Origin: an uncultured Eubacteriales bacterium
GTDB taxonomy: Bacteria; Bacillota; Clostridia; Oscillospirales; Acutalibacteraceae
Assembly (NCBI GenBank): GCA_900315815.1
Contig: ONAS01000010.1
Coordinates: 1-34,715 of the forward strand
Direction of reading: 5' to 3'
Length of the DNA stretch: 34,715 bases
Of this stretch, positions 1-7,055 are shown piece by piece (within the stretch, counting starts at the first letter, position 1; the number at the start of each line of letters is the position of its first letter). The notes under the pieces are model-generated. The model was not told the origin of the DNA, made no database searches, and was given only the letters and a program-made list of their open reading frames with translations. A program made the position numbers and the translations under genes.

Positions 1-38
1 TCCCAAACCACCCGCGCTACCAACTGCGCTACACCCGG
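1..38 (-). tRNA. tRNA-Pro (anticodon UGG), 5' part only
   Basis: Read on the minus strand from 38 down, this is the 5' half of a tRNA. It has a 7-nt acceptor strand CCGGGTG, TA at positions 8-9, a D arm GCGC-AGTTGGTA-GCGC, an anticodon stem 5' strand GGTGG and the loop TTTGGGA, giving anticodon TGG (proline). The 3' half lies beyond the left edge of the window, so completeness cannot be judged. It would share the promoter at 298-326 with the broken copy at 174-216. Confidence 0.85.
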
Positions 39-173
39 AAATGATTATTCTTTTGTGATTGTTTGTGGTCATCGTTGTGGTCAGGCGGTGTTTTGCTGAA
101 CTTTCGCCGATGAAGAATCCCACTGTTTAAGCCGATGTCCGGTCGGTTTCGGCGGAAGCGTCGGATTTGATAC

Positions 174-216
174 CATACTCCCAAAGCAGGCGCGCTACCA
201 ACTGCGCTACACCCCG
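174..216 (-). pseudogene. Broken tRNA-Pro 5' half (anticodon UGG)
   Basis: From 216 down, the minus strand reads CGGGGTG, TA, GCGC-AGTTGGTA-GCGC, G, CCTGC, TTTGGGA: a good acceptor strand, D arm and anticodon loop (TGG) of a proline tRNA. The anticodon stem partner is GTATG instead of GCAGG. No T arm that pairs and no 3' acceptor strand CACCCCG follows before the next tRNA begins at 38. It is therefore a 5' half or a decayed duplicate. The D-arm region is identical to that of the tRNA at 1-38. It is not an intact tRNA. Confidence 0.75.
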
Positions 217-297
217 ATATATGATCCTGTTTTCCGCAAATGCTGCCGCCGCAGCATACAGCGGACGATCACGACAAAACCGAACTTCGGCATGGTC

Positions 298-326
298 ATT
301 ATACCCTAACATAAAAAAGTTGTCAA
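298..326 (-). promoter_or_regulatory. Full-consensus sigma-A promoter for the tRNA region
   Basis: On the minus strand a TTGACA -35 box (326-321) is separated by 17 bp from a TATAAT -10 box (303-298). Both hexamers match consensus exactly. Transcription would start near 291, pass through the tRNA half at 216-174, and continue into the tRNA-Pro at 38. Such strength is typical of stable-RNA promoters. Confidence 0.85.
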
Positions 327-364
327 CCGAAAAAACACCACCTCAAAAAATCAGCGATTTCCTC

Positions 365-393
365 TTGCGTTTTGTCGGCAGGAGGGATATAAT
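365..393 (+). promoter_or_regulatory. Promoter of the exported membrane protein gene
   Basis: TTGCGT (365-370), a 17-bp spacer and TATAAT (388-393) face the gene that starts at 468. The leader would be about 70 nt. The 39-467 region otherwise holds only the tRNA half and its minus-strand promoter; I see no other gene in it. Confidence 0.7.
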
Positions 394-467
394 AATCTAG
401 AATAGGGTAATATGGCTGTGGCACAGAAACAGCCGCTATCCGATGCTTATCGAGGGGAGGGTAACGA

Positions 468-1598
468 TTGGCTTCCGGACTACCCAGACGCTTTGCCGCC
501 GTATGTGCGGCGATCGCTCTGCTGTTTGCGTTTATCATACAGGCGTCCGCGCTGGAGGATAAATATCGCTTTGATGAGTTGAAAATGTCCGTCAAGCTGC
601 CGAAGGATTACTATGTCATCACCCGCGACAGCGACCGCAGCGACAGCGTATTCGAAACACTGAATCTCGGCTATGACGAAACGATGATCGCGTTCCGCAA
701 CTCAGATATCTACCTGCGCGCCTACGATCCGCAGCAGATCTACTGGATCAGCGTGATCGTCACCAAAACCGACGAAAGCAAAACCATCAACAACTATTCC
801 GATATCTCTGCCTCCGACCGCAAGGGTATCCTCGAGAATCTCAAGCAAGAACCATCAGTCGATTCCGCGGTAGAGGTCAAGCACAACAATAACATTTTCT
901 TCGATACCTCCGGCAAGACGAACGACGGCACCAAGCCGCTGTATTTCAAGCAGAGCAATACCGTCATCAACGGGATGCAGATCGATCTGGTTCTGCAAAA
1001 GTACGATGAAGAGATCCTGTCCGAGGAATCGAAGGCGCTCACCAACGTCGCGAATTCGCTGGAATTCGACAAGATCAACCGCACCACGGGGCCGATCTTC
1101 GAGTGGTGGCGGCTTCTGTTATGGGTCGCGATCCTCGCAGGCTTAGCCTTTGCGTTATCCATCCTGTACCGTCAGCGCAACGCCGCCAACCGCCGCAAGC
1201 TGCAGGAGCGCCGCAAGCAGCGCGAGGCAGCCGGCGCACAAGCGAACGGCATCCCGGTCATAGAGCCGGGCGACGACCATATGACCTTTGACAAAGTGCT
1301 GGGTTATCAGGACGACGAGCAGTTCGAGAACCGCGCGGCGACCGATATCGACACCTACGATATCAATGTCACCAACAAGAATCCCATGCGCGGCGTCGCC
1401 TACTTTGAGGACAACGGCGAAAGCATCGACGACGGTACCGATTACTTTGACACCTACTTCCGCGAGCCCGCACAGACCCGCTCCGGACCGAAGCGATTCT
1501 TCGGCGCCGTATGGACATACATCAAGATCGGCTTCAGGCGTCTGGGATACTTCTTCACCAACATCAAACGCAAGCTGTTCAAAAAGAAGCCGAAATAA
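468..1598 (+). CDS. Exported, membrane-anchored protein of unknown function
   Basis: This 376-aa protein matches no family I can name. Residues 1-28 form a signal peptide (MASGLPRRF, then a hydrophobic run ending in QASA before LED). Residues about 29-212 would be an extracytoplasmic domain rich in charged and aromatic residues. A transmembrane helix lies at about 213-235 (WWRLLLWVAILAGLAFALS). A basic segment (RRKLQERRKQRE) follows, then an acidic region rich in Asp and Glu, and a Lys/Arg-rich end (FKKKPK). The start is TTG at 468, set by the strong ribosome site GGGGAGGG at 454-461; no ATG lies nearby. The gene is monocistronic, with its own promoter and terminator. The layout suggests a surface or envelope protein with a cytoplasmic tail, but no function can be assigned. 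Confidence 0.8.
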   Translation: MASGLPRRFAAVCAAIALLFAFIIQASALEDKYRFDELKMSVKLPKDYYVITRDSDRSDSVFETLNLGYDETMIAFRNSDIYLRAYDPQQIYWISVIVTKTDESKTINNYSDISASDRKGILENLKQEPSVDSAVEVKHNNNIFFDTSGKTNDGTKPLYFKQSNTVINGMQIDLVLQKYDEEILSEESKALTNVANSLEFDKINRTTGPIFEWWRLLLWVAILAGLAFALSILYRQRNAANRRKLQERRKQREAAGAQANGIPVIEPGDDHMTFDKVLGYQDDEQFENRAATDIDTYDINVTNKNPMRGVAYFEDNGESIDDGTDYFDTYFREPAQTRSGPKRFFGAVWTYIKIGFRRLGYFFTNIKRKLFKKKPK

Positions 1599-1616
1599 CA
1601 CAGAATACGCATTCCC

Positions 1617-1645
1617 GGGGAGAGCCGTCCGCTCTCCCCTTTTTT
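1617..1645 (+). terminator. Rho-independent terminator
   Basis: GGGGAGAG (1617-1624) pairs with CTCTCCCC (1632-1639) around a 7-nt loop and is followed by six T residues. It ends the 468-1598 transcript. Confidence 0.9.
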
Positions 1646-1816
1646 CGGCGTTTCGTGACGCCGTATGCCGTCTTTTCGTCCTTCATCTCTGTTTTTTCTC
1701 ATAAATTAACAGGGAACATGACATTTTATTAGGATGAAAACGGCGTTTTTTGCAAATTATATAAAATTTCAGTGCGTTAAAGCAAAAAATGTGGCAGTTC
1801 ATTTTTCGGATTGTTA

Positions 1817-1845
1817 TTGAATTAACAAGCAAAATGGCATATAAT
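1817..1845 (+). promoter_or_regulatory. Promoter of the serC-serA operon
   Basis: TTGAAT (1817-1822), a 17-bp spacer and TATAAT (1840-1845) lie in an AT-rich stretch. The start site would be near 1852. The remainder of the 1646-1816 gap is AT-rich sequence in which I see no gene. Confidence 0.8.
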
Positions 1846-1856
1846 TGTTACTGTTG

Positions 1857-1942
1857 GTCATCAGGTTTTGATGACATATCAACCCGCAAACCATATCATG
1901 GTATATGAAAAGACATGATTTTTAATCAGGAGGCTGGAAAAA
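1857..1942 (+). promoter_or_regulatory. serC leader with 5' hairpin
   Basis: The predicted transcript opens with a hairpin in which GTCATCA (1857-1863) pairs with TGATGAC (1869-1875) around loop GGTTT. An imperfect palindrome CATATCATGGTATATG follows, then the ribosome site AGGAGG (1929-1934). I see no T-box sequence (TGGNACCGCG) and no riboswitch motif I recognise. The hairpin may only stabilise the 5' end. Confidence 0.4.
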
Positions 1943-3028
1943 ATGGCAAGAGTTTATAATTTCTCGGCAGGTCCTTCGATGCTGCCCGAGAGCGTACTGA
2001 GAAAAGCAGCTGACGAGATGCTCGATTATCAGGGCAGCGGTCAGTCGGTCATGGAGATGTCCCACCGTTCCAAGGTATACGACGGCATCATCAAAGAGGC
2101 CGAAGCGCTTCTCAGAGAAGTAATGAACATCCCCGATAACTACAAGGTCCTGTTCCTGCAGGGCGGCGCTTCCTCACAGTTCGCCGCTATCCCGCTGAAC
2201 CTCACCACCAAGGACGGCAAGGCCGACTACGTCATCACCGGTCAGTGGGCAAAGAAAGCCTACAAAGAGGCTTCCCGCTACTGCAACGCGAACGTCGTCG
2301 CGTCCTCTGAGGACAAAACCTTCTCTTATATCCCGAAGCTGGATCCGTCCACCTTCACTCCCGACGCAGATTACTTCTATATCTGCATGAACAACACCAT
2401 CTACGGCACGGTTTATCATGAGCTGCCCGAGACCGGCGACGTTCCGCTGGTAGCAGACATCAGCTCCTGCATCCTGAGCCGTCCGATCGACGTCAGCAAG
2501 TTCGGCATCCTCTATGCCGGCGCTCAGAAGAACATGGCTCCCGCCGGTCTGACCGTCGTGATCGTCCGCGAGGACCTCATCGGTCACGCACAGGATATCT
2601 GCCCGACCATGTTCAACTATCAGATCCATGCCGACAACGGCTCGATGTTCAACACTCCCCCCTGCTACACCATCTACATGGCGAAGCTGGTTCTCGAGTG
2701 GATCAAGAATGATATCGGCGGTCTTGACAAGATGTATGAGCTGAACCTCAAGAAGGCGAACCTGCTCTACGACTTCCTCGATTCCTCCGAGATGTTCAAG
2801 GGCACCGTTGTTCCCGAGGACCGTTCTCTCATGAACGTTCCGTTCATCACCGGCGACGACGAGCTTGACGCGAAGTTCGTCAAGGCCGCTACCGAAGCGG
2901 GCTTTGTCAACATCAAGGGTCACCGCTCCGTCGGCGGCATGCGCGCTTCCATCTACAACGCGATGCCGTATGAGGGCGTTGAAAAGCTCGTCGCCTTCAT
3001 GAAGAAATTCGAAGAAGAGAACAAATGA
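1943..3028 (+). CDS. serC: Phosphoserine aminotransferase
   Basis: This 361-aa protein is a PLP-dependent class V aminotransferase (EC 2.6.1.52). It converts 3-phosphohydroxypyruvate and glutamate to phosphoserine and 2-oxoglutarate, the second step of serine synthesis. The N-terminus NFSAGPSMLPESVL is typical of SerC. LFLQGGASSQF contacts the cofactor phosphate. AGAQKNMAPAGLTVVIV carries the lysine that forms the Schiff base. The C-terminus has the family motif KGHRSVGGMRASIYNAM. Length is normal and the start at 1943 follows AGGAGGCTGGAAAAA. The product of the next gene, serA, makes its substrate. Confidence 0.97.
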   Translation: MARVYNFSAGPSMLPESVLRKAADEMLDYQGSGQSVMEMSHRSKVYDGIIKEAEALLREVMNIPDNYKVLFLQGGASSQFAAIPLNLTTKDGKADYVITGQWAKKAYKEASRYCNANVVASSEDKTFSYIPKLDPSTFTPDADYFYICMNNTIYGTVYHELPETGDVPLVADISSCILSRPIDVSKFGILYAGAQKNMAPAGLTVVIVREDLIGHAQDICPTMFNYQIHADNGSMFNTPPCYTIYMAKLVLEWIKNDIGGLDKMYELNLKKANLLYDFLDSSEMFKGTVVPEDRSLMNVPFITGDDELDAKFVKAATEAGFVNIKGHRSVGGMRASIYNAMPYEGVEKLVAFMKKFEEENK

Positions 3029-3059
3029 TTTCCAATTCCTCATTCTAAGGAGTAACGAT

Positions 3060-4208
3060 ATGTATAATATTCTGAAATTGAACAAGATCGCCGCCGTAGG
3101 CACAGACCGCCTCGGCGAGAATTACAACTGCACAGATGAGTGCGCTAATCCCGACGGCATCCTTGTCCGCTCCGCTTCCATGCACGAGATGGAGCTGCCC
3201 GAGAGCCTTCTCGCCATCGCGAGAGCCGGCGCGGGCGTCAACAACATCCCGCTCGACAAATGCACCGAAAAGGGTATCTGCGTATTCAACACTCCCGGCG
3301 CAAACGCGAATGCCGTTATGGAGCTGGTCATCGCAGGTCTGCTGCTCGGCTCCCGCAAGATCGCGCAGGGTATCCAGTGGAACCTGACCCTCAAGGATGA
3401 CGAAAACTGCCTCAAGACCGTAGAAAAGGGCAAGAGCCAGTTCGTCGGTCCCGAGATCAAGGGCAAGACCATCGGCGTTGTCGGCCTCGGCGCTATCGGC
3501 GTTCTGGTCGCAAATGCCGCCCGCGCGCTGCATATGCACGTTGTCGGTTACGATCCCTACCTGAGCGTAGACGCGGCGCTCCACCTGAGCCGCCACGTTG
3601 CCACCGTCAAGAACATCGACGAGCTGTACGCGCAGGCTGACTATATCACCTATCACCTGCCCCTCAACGACGGCACCCGCGGCATGGTCAATGCCGAGAG
3701 CATCGCGAAGATGAAGGACGAGGTCCGCATCCTCAACTTCTCCCGTGACGGTCTGGTCGTTTCCAAGGACATCATCGACGGTCTGGCCGGCGGCAAGATC
3801 GCTTCCTATATCACCGACTTTGCCACCCAGGATCTGCTGGGCGTTGACGGCGTAGTCGCGATGCCCCACCTCGGCGCTTCCACTCCCGAGAGCGAGGACA
3901 ACTGCGCGATCATGGCTGCCGACGAGCTCAAGCAGTATCTGGAGCTGGGCAACGTCAAGAACTCCGTCAACTTCCCGAACGTATCCATGCCCAAGTCCGG
4001 CGACGTCCGTTACTGCGTATGCCACAACAACACCCCGAAGATCATCGCAAAGCTCCTTGAGGTCATCGGCGGCAACGTTGAGAACATGGAGAACAAGAGC
4101 CGCGGCGATTTCGCTTACACCATCATCGACGCGACCGCGCCCAACGCCGACGCGGAAGCGGCGATCAAGGATATCAAGGGTATCGTCAGATACAGAGTCA
4201 TCAAATAA
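3060..4208 (+). CDS. serA: D-3-phosphoglycerate dehydrogenase
   Basis: This 382-aa NAD-dependent enzyme (EC 1.1.1.95) catalyses the first step of serine synthesis. The Rossmann motif VGLGAIGVLVANAA lies at about residues 140-154. The substrate-binding arginine is in ILNFSRDGLVV, where the usual RG pair reads RD. The catalytic His is in MPHLGASTPE. The C-terminal 60-70 residues, starting near YCVCHNNTPKIIAKLLEVI, form an ACT-type regulatory domain, suggesting feedback by serine. The start follows AAGGAGTAACGAT, and the gene lies 31 bp after serC in one operon. Length is close to the short ACT-bearing SerA type. No serB lies nearby. Confidence 0.93.
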   Translation: MYNILKLNKIAAVGTDRLGENYNCTDECANPDGILVRSASMHEMELPESLLAIARAGAGVNNIPLDKCTEKGICVFNTPGANANAVMELVIAGLLLGSRKIAQGIQWNLTLKDDENCLKTVEKGKSQFVGPEIKGKTIGVVGLGAIGVLVANAARALHMHVVGYDPYLSVDAALHLSRHVATVKNIDELYAQADYITYHLPLNDGTRGMVNAESIAKMKDEVRILNFSRDGLVVSKDIIDGLAGGKIASYITDFATQDLLGVDGVVAMPHLGASTPESEDNCAIMAADELKQYLELGNVKNSVNFPNVSMPKSGDVRYCVCHNNTPKIIAKLLEVIGGNVENMENKSRGDFAYTIIDATAPNADAEAAIKDIKGIVRYRVIK

Positions 4209-4226
4209 AATACCGCTTGCATCAAC

Positions 4227-4256
4227 AAAGGCTGTTCCGATCGGAACAGCCTTTTT
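4227..4256 (+). terminator. Terminator of serC-serA
   Basis: A long perfect inverted repeat runs from AAAGGCTGTTCCGA (4227-4240) to its complement (4241-4254) and ends in a T run. The A-rich left flank makes it usable from the opposite strand too, where the acyltransferase gene ends at 4270. Confidence 0.9.
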
Positions 4257-4269
4257 CTGTTACAGTGGA

Positions 4270-5373
4270 TTATTCTGCGGGTTGGTTTTTCCTGCATTTC
4301 CGGTACACGGAGCTGACGCCCTTGACGCCGAGCTGAACCAGCAGATGGAATACGATCCCCGCCGCGATACCGCCTAAGGCGATCAGCACCGACTGCCATA
4401 CTCTCAGCGTTGTGATATCCACCGCGTTTTTGATCCGTGCAAACAGGAAATTGGAGATCAGGAAGATCTCAAGCGAAGCCTTCCCCAGAAAACGCAGTAC
4501 CGCATGCCAACGGCGCAGACCCTTTTCGCACAGGCAGAACAGCTTACACAGCAGCAGCGAGCCGGTCGGTGCGATCAGCAGAAACGGATACCACCACATC
4601 CCGTAAGGCCAGAGCAGCTTCGGCTGACACTTCAGCAGATAGATCATTACTGCGGCGCCGACGCAGAACACAGCAGCGCAGAGGATGAGGTCGCGCGCCC
4701 TCATGACCTTCTCCTTCAGTGCGGCGGAAAACACCATGCCGACGAAAAAGACCGGCAGTCGGGAGAACGCGATCAGATAATGCTTCTGCAGGAACCAGTC
4801 CGCGGAAATAAAGGCGGTGGAGCCGAGCAGCGCGACCGTGACAAGGATCGCACCGGTAATCATTTTCCGTTTGCTGCTGCGCAGCAAAAAGAACGGGATC
4901 GGCGCCAGAACATAGAACAGCATGATGGTATACACATACCAGTTGCCCTGATAAAGCAGCTCCGACGACCAATTGCCGAAAAAGGTCAGGTAGCCAAATA
5001 TTTCTTTTATCGAAAAATATTGATGATACCCCAGCGCAAAGACCGCCAGCATCATCACCACATAGGTCCCCCAGATGGGATAGATGCGGCTGAGGCGGTT
5101 TTTGAAATACTGCCCGGGATCATTTTTTGACAGGGACTGATAGATCCCGATCCCGCTGACAAACAGAAAAATGTCCACTCCGCCGTAGCCGAACGTCTGG
5201 AAAAGATTCAGCGGCTCGTACAGCCATCCAGGCAGCCAATCGGGCAGACGGATAAAGGAATGGAACAGTACCACCCACAATGCCGCAAAGCCCATCAGCT
5301 CGCCGCGATAGCGCGATACCAGCCCATATGTCGTATTCGGTTTTCGGACACGCGTCGTGTCGTTATCGGTCAT
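4270..5373 (-). CDS. Acyltransferase family 3 membrane protein
   Basis: This 367-aa polytopic membrane protein resembles acyltransferase family 3 (OafA/WecH-like). Proteins of this family move acyl groups, often acetyl, onto sugars or other envelope compounds. The N-terminal region has the family layout: Arg23 (SRYRGELMGFAAL) and the likely catalytic His38 (WVVLFHSF), then GVDIFLFVSGIGIY and KNRLSRIYPIW. About ten hydrophobic helices follow. The chosen ATG at 5373 has AGAAGG upstream. A TTG 60 nt earlier has no ribosome site and lies in a hairpin. No sugar or polysaccharide genes are adjacent, so the substrate is unknown. Confidence 0.82.
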   Translation of the reverse strand: MTDNDTTRVRKPNTTYGLVSRYRGELMGFAALWVVLFHSFIRLPDWLPGWLYEPLNLFQTFGYGGVDIFLFVSGIGIYQSLSKNDPGQYFKNRLSRIYPIWGTYVVMMLAVFALGYHQYFSIKEIFGYLTFFGNWSSELLYQGNWYVYTIMLFYVLAPIPFFLLRSSKRKMITGAILVTVALLGSTAFISADWFLQKHYLIAFSRLPVFFVGMVFSAALKEKVMRARDLILCAAVFCVGAAVMIYLLKCQPKLLWPYGMWWYPFLLIAPTGSLLLCKLFCLCEKGLRRWHAVLRFLGKASLEIFLISNFLFARIKNAVDITTLRVWQSVLIALGGIAAGIVFHLLVQLGVKGVSSVYRKCRKNQPAE

Positions 5374-5422
5374 TCTATCACCGGCCTTCTGATATGATGA
5401 TGTTATCAAATTATTGAGTGTC

Positions 5423-5444
5423 CGGCAAAGCAAGCGCTTTGCCG
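5423..5444 (-). other. Hairpin without clear U tail
   Basis: CGGCAAAGC (5423-5431) pairs with GCTTTGCCG (5436-5444). It lies between the 5482-6228 gene and the acyltransferase gene on the minus strand. A second inverted repeat, CGGCAG/CTGCCG, lies at about 5452-5477. Neither has a good T run, so they may be weak terminators or RNA-processing sites. Confidence 0.35.
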
Positions 5445-5481
5445 ATCACCGGCGGCAGGCGTCCGAAGCTGTCTGCCGTCC

Positions 5482-6228
5482 TCAGTATTTTCGCAGATGC
5501 TCGAAGGTCGGGCAATCACTGCCGGATACCACATCCATCAGCCGCACCCGATTGTCGACGATCTTCATCAGCACAAAATCATTGTAATACACGGTGGTCA
5601 GGAAGGTCTCATACGCGGGCATATGCGCACTGCGATAGCAGAACGCGCTGACAAAGCTGCGCTGCAGCGCTTGGACAAGCATCTCTACCCCATCCTGCGG
5701 GCGCTGCTCCTCCGCAAAACGGTACTCGTAAGGATAGAACAGCAGCAGGTTCTTGCGGGTCTCCAGCTTCTCCAGAAACACCTTGATATCCTTTTCATAG
5801 CTTTGCAGATTCTCACCGCCGCGGATGCGCTCCAGCTCCTGCGGCGTCGCCTGACGGATCGCCGCGTGCAGACGAGTCACGGTGATCTCGCTCTCACGGT
5901 TCAGCTTGTCCTGCTTGCTCTCATATCCGACGATGTTCCCGTTCTCATCGATCCGGTAGTGCGGGGACAGAACGCTGGACGCCTTCATGCTTGACTGGCT
6001 GGCGATCAGCTTGAAATCGATCCCGTAGCTGCCGGAGTAGGCGTCGCATTCCGCGTGTGCCTGGCTGGCGTGCCACACAAACTGCTGCGGATGGAGCCTG
6101 CGCATCTCTTTGGAATGGTTGAGCAGCTCTACCATATAAAATTCATAGTTGCACTTGGGGTCGTTGCGCACAAAGTTTTTGACGGTGACGGGCGCGTCAA
6201 GCTGTCTGAGCATCAATTCCGGTTTCAA
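5482..6228 (-). CDS. Hypothetical protein, 248 aa
   Basis: I do not recognise this protein. It is soluble, without a signal peptide or membrane segment. It has a His/Cys-containing stretch WHASQAHAECDAY at residues 52-64, a charged helical middle (about 110-160) with KVFLEKLETRKN, and a C-terminal aromatic region YETFLTTVYYNDFVLMKIVD. The start is TTG at 6228, supported by AGAGG seven bases upstream; an ATG five codons later has no better site. It begins 27 bp after the acylphosphatase stop and is probably co-transcribed with it. The conserved-looking His and Cys residues could bind a metal or form an active site, but that is speculation. Confidence 0.75.
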   Translation of the reverse strand: MKPELMLRQLDAPVTVKNFVRNDPKCNYEFYMVELLNHSKEMRRLHPQQFVWHASQAHAECDAYSGSYGIDFKLIASQSSMKASSVLSPHYRIDENGNIVGYESKQDKLNRESEITVTRLHAAIRQATPQELERIRGGENLQSYEKDIKVFLEKLETRKNLLLFYPYEYRFAEEQRPQDGVEMLVQALQRSFVSAFCYRSAHMPAYETFLTTVYYNDFVLMKIVDNRVRLMDVVSGSDCPTFEHLRKY

Positions 6229-6255
6229 GTCGTTACCTCTGTCGATCTGTGATTC

Positions 6256-6546
6256 TTAGTAATACCTGACCCTGAACCCGCGTTCATCGGGCTCGAGGTC
6301 GATCTCTCTGACGTCCATATAATCGATGCGTACATAGGTGCCGCGCCGGATCGCGGCGATCACATCGTCGATCTGCGCCTCTGTCCCCTGGATCTCCATC
6401 GTCACCGAATCATCGTACTCGTTCTGCACCCATCCGGTCGCGCCGTAAAGCCGCGCGGCATTCAGCGCGTAATAGCGGAAGCCTACCGCCTGCACCCTGC
6501 CGTAAAAGCGGATGTGCTTGCGCACCGTTTTTTTCCTTGTCAACAT
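6256..6546 (-). CDS. Acylphosphatase
   Basis: This 96-aa protein is an acylphosphatase (EC 3.6.1.7), a small alpha/beta enzyme that hydrolyses carboxyl phosphates such as acetyl phosphate and 1,3-bisphosphoglycerate. The signature GRVQAVGFRYYALNAA holds the phosphate-binding loop and the catalytic Arg; GWVQNEYDDSV holds the catalytic Asn. Length is normal. The ATG at 6546 lies just behind a GAGGTGAG ribosome site. A GTG at 6555 is in frame but overlaps that site, so ATG is preferred. The gene has its own promoter at 6565-6593 and is followed by the unknown 248-aa gene. Confidence 0.95.
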   Translation of the reverse strand: MLTRKKTVRKHIRFYGRVQAVGFRYYALNAARLYGATGWVQNEYDDSVTMEIQGTEAQIDDVIAAIRRGTYVRIDYMDVREIDLEPDERGFRVRYY

Positions 6547-6564
6547 TGCGCTCACCTCAGTTCC

Positions 6565-6593
6565 ATTATATCCGCAAACAGCCGCGATTGCAA
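6565..6593 (-). promoter_or_regulatory. Promoter of the acylphosphatase gene
   Basis: On the minus strand TTGCAA (6593-6588), a 17-bp spacer and TATAAT (6570-6565) lie just upstream of the acylphosphatase start. The tandem repeat at 6599-6644 begins five bases upstream of the -35 box. Confidence 0.85.
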
Positions 6594-6598
6594 GTGCC

Positions 6599-6644
6599 TT
6601 GCATCATACAGCGCTGCGACTTTGCATCATACAGCGCTGCGACT
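6599..6644 (+). repeat. Perfect 23-bp tandem duplication
   Basis: Two identical 23-bp units run head to tail at 6599-6621 and 6622-6644, each beginning TTGCATCATACAG and containing the 8-bp palindrome CAGCGCTG. They sit against the -35 box of the acylphosphatase promoter. The 23-bp period is close to two helical turns, as expected for a doubled operator, but a simple slippage duplication is also possible. Confidence 0.85.
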
Positions 6645-6713
6645 TGCGTTTACTTTTACAATTAACGGAAGGCACGAGTGCCCAAAGTCCCGTTTATCGG
6701 ACATATGTGCGTA

Positions 6714-6741
6714 TATAATAGAATCACAGGCGAATCACAGG
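6714..6741 (+). promoter_or_regulatory. Possible promoter and direct repeat before small-protein gene
   Basis: TATAAT at 6714-6719 faces the 54-aa gene at 6782. No good -35 box lies at the proper distance (CGTTTA at 6691-6696 is poor), so an activator may be needed. Immediately downstream, GAATCACAGG occurs twice (6721-6730 and 6732-6741) with an 11-bp period, about one helical turn. A short hairpin, GGCAC-GA-GTGCC, lies at about 6671-6682. Confidence 0.5.
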
Positions 6742-6781
6742 AAAACAAAACCGCTTACTGAAATTTTTACGAGGTGATTTT

Positions 6782-6946
6782 ATGTTTGATGATGCAAGAT
6801 TTTACGGTAAACTGGCTGAGAATTCCCGCTGCTACGGCAAGCTGAGGTGCGACGACTGCGCGATGTATATCAGGATCAGCGCGCTGGATACGGACGACGA
6901 CCTGCTGGCGGCAATGGAAAAGGCTGACGAATACCTGATCGAATAA
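6782..6946 (+). CDS. Small cysteine-containing protein, 54 aa
   Basis: The reading frame ATG-TTT-GAT-GAT... ends at TAA 6944-6946. It has the ribosome site GAGGTGA at 6771-6777 with good spacing, and a terminator 34 bp after the stop. The protein begins MFDDARFYGKL and has three cysteines, Cys17, Cys23 and Cys26, in the pattern C-x5-C-x2-C (RCYGKLRCDDCAMYI). The string YGKL occurs twice, at 8-11 and 18-21. The C-terminus is acidic. The cysteine cluster could bind zinc or an iron-sulfur group or form a disulfide; I know no family for it. Dedicated signals on both sides make it likely to be real. Confidence 0.7.
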   Translation: MFDDARFYGKLAENSRCYGKLRCDDCAMYIRISALDTDDDLLAAMEKADEYLIE

Positions 6947-6980
6947 CCGACAACCGGTCATTTTTGATTTCCTCTTTGAG

Positions 6981-7010
6981 TCCTCCGTCATTCGGCGGAG
7001 GATTTCTCTT
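6981..7010 (+). terminator. Terminator of the small-protein gene
   Basis: TCCTCCG (6981-6987) pairs with CGGAGGA (6996-7002) and is followed by TTTCTCTT. The T-rich tail overlaps the -35 box of the next promoter. Confidence 0.75.
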
Positions 7011-7037
7011 GCCAAAAGGAAAATCATACAGTATAAT
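7009..7037 (+). promoter_or_regulatory. Promoter of the YbaK-family gene
   Basis: TTGCCA (7009-7014), 17 bp, TATAAT (7032-7037). The start site near 7044 leaves a leader of only about 12 nt, carrying GGAGATGA before the ATG at 7056. Confidence 0.8.
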
Positions 7038-7055
7038 AAGCTCGGAGATGATAGC

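Noticed and set aside
174-216. An integration site of a mobile element at the tRNA half.
   Set aside because: Integrases usually leave a copy of the tRNA 3' half. Here the 5' half is kept and no integrase or phage gene is near.
1852-1942. A T-box or serine-sensing riboswitch before serC.
   Set aside because: The leader is only about 90 nt and has neither the T-box sequence nor a terminator/antiterminator pair.
3045-4025. A long minus-strand reading frame opposite serA, and many similar ones opposite other genes.
   Set aside because: They are shadows of GC-rich genes, with low-complexity Asp/Val/Gly/His-rich or Arg/Ser-rich products, no ribosome sites and no domain likeness.
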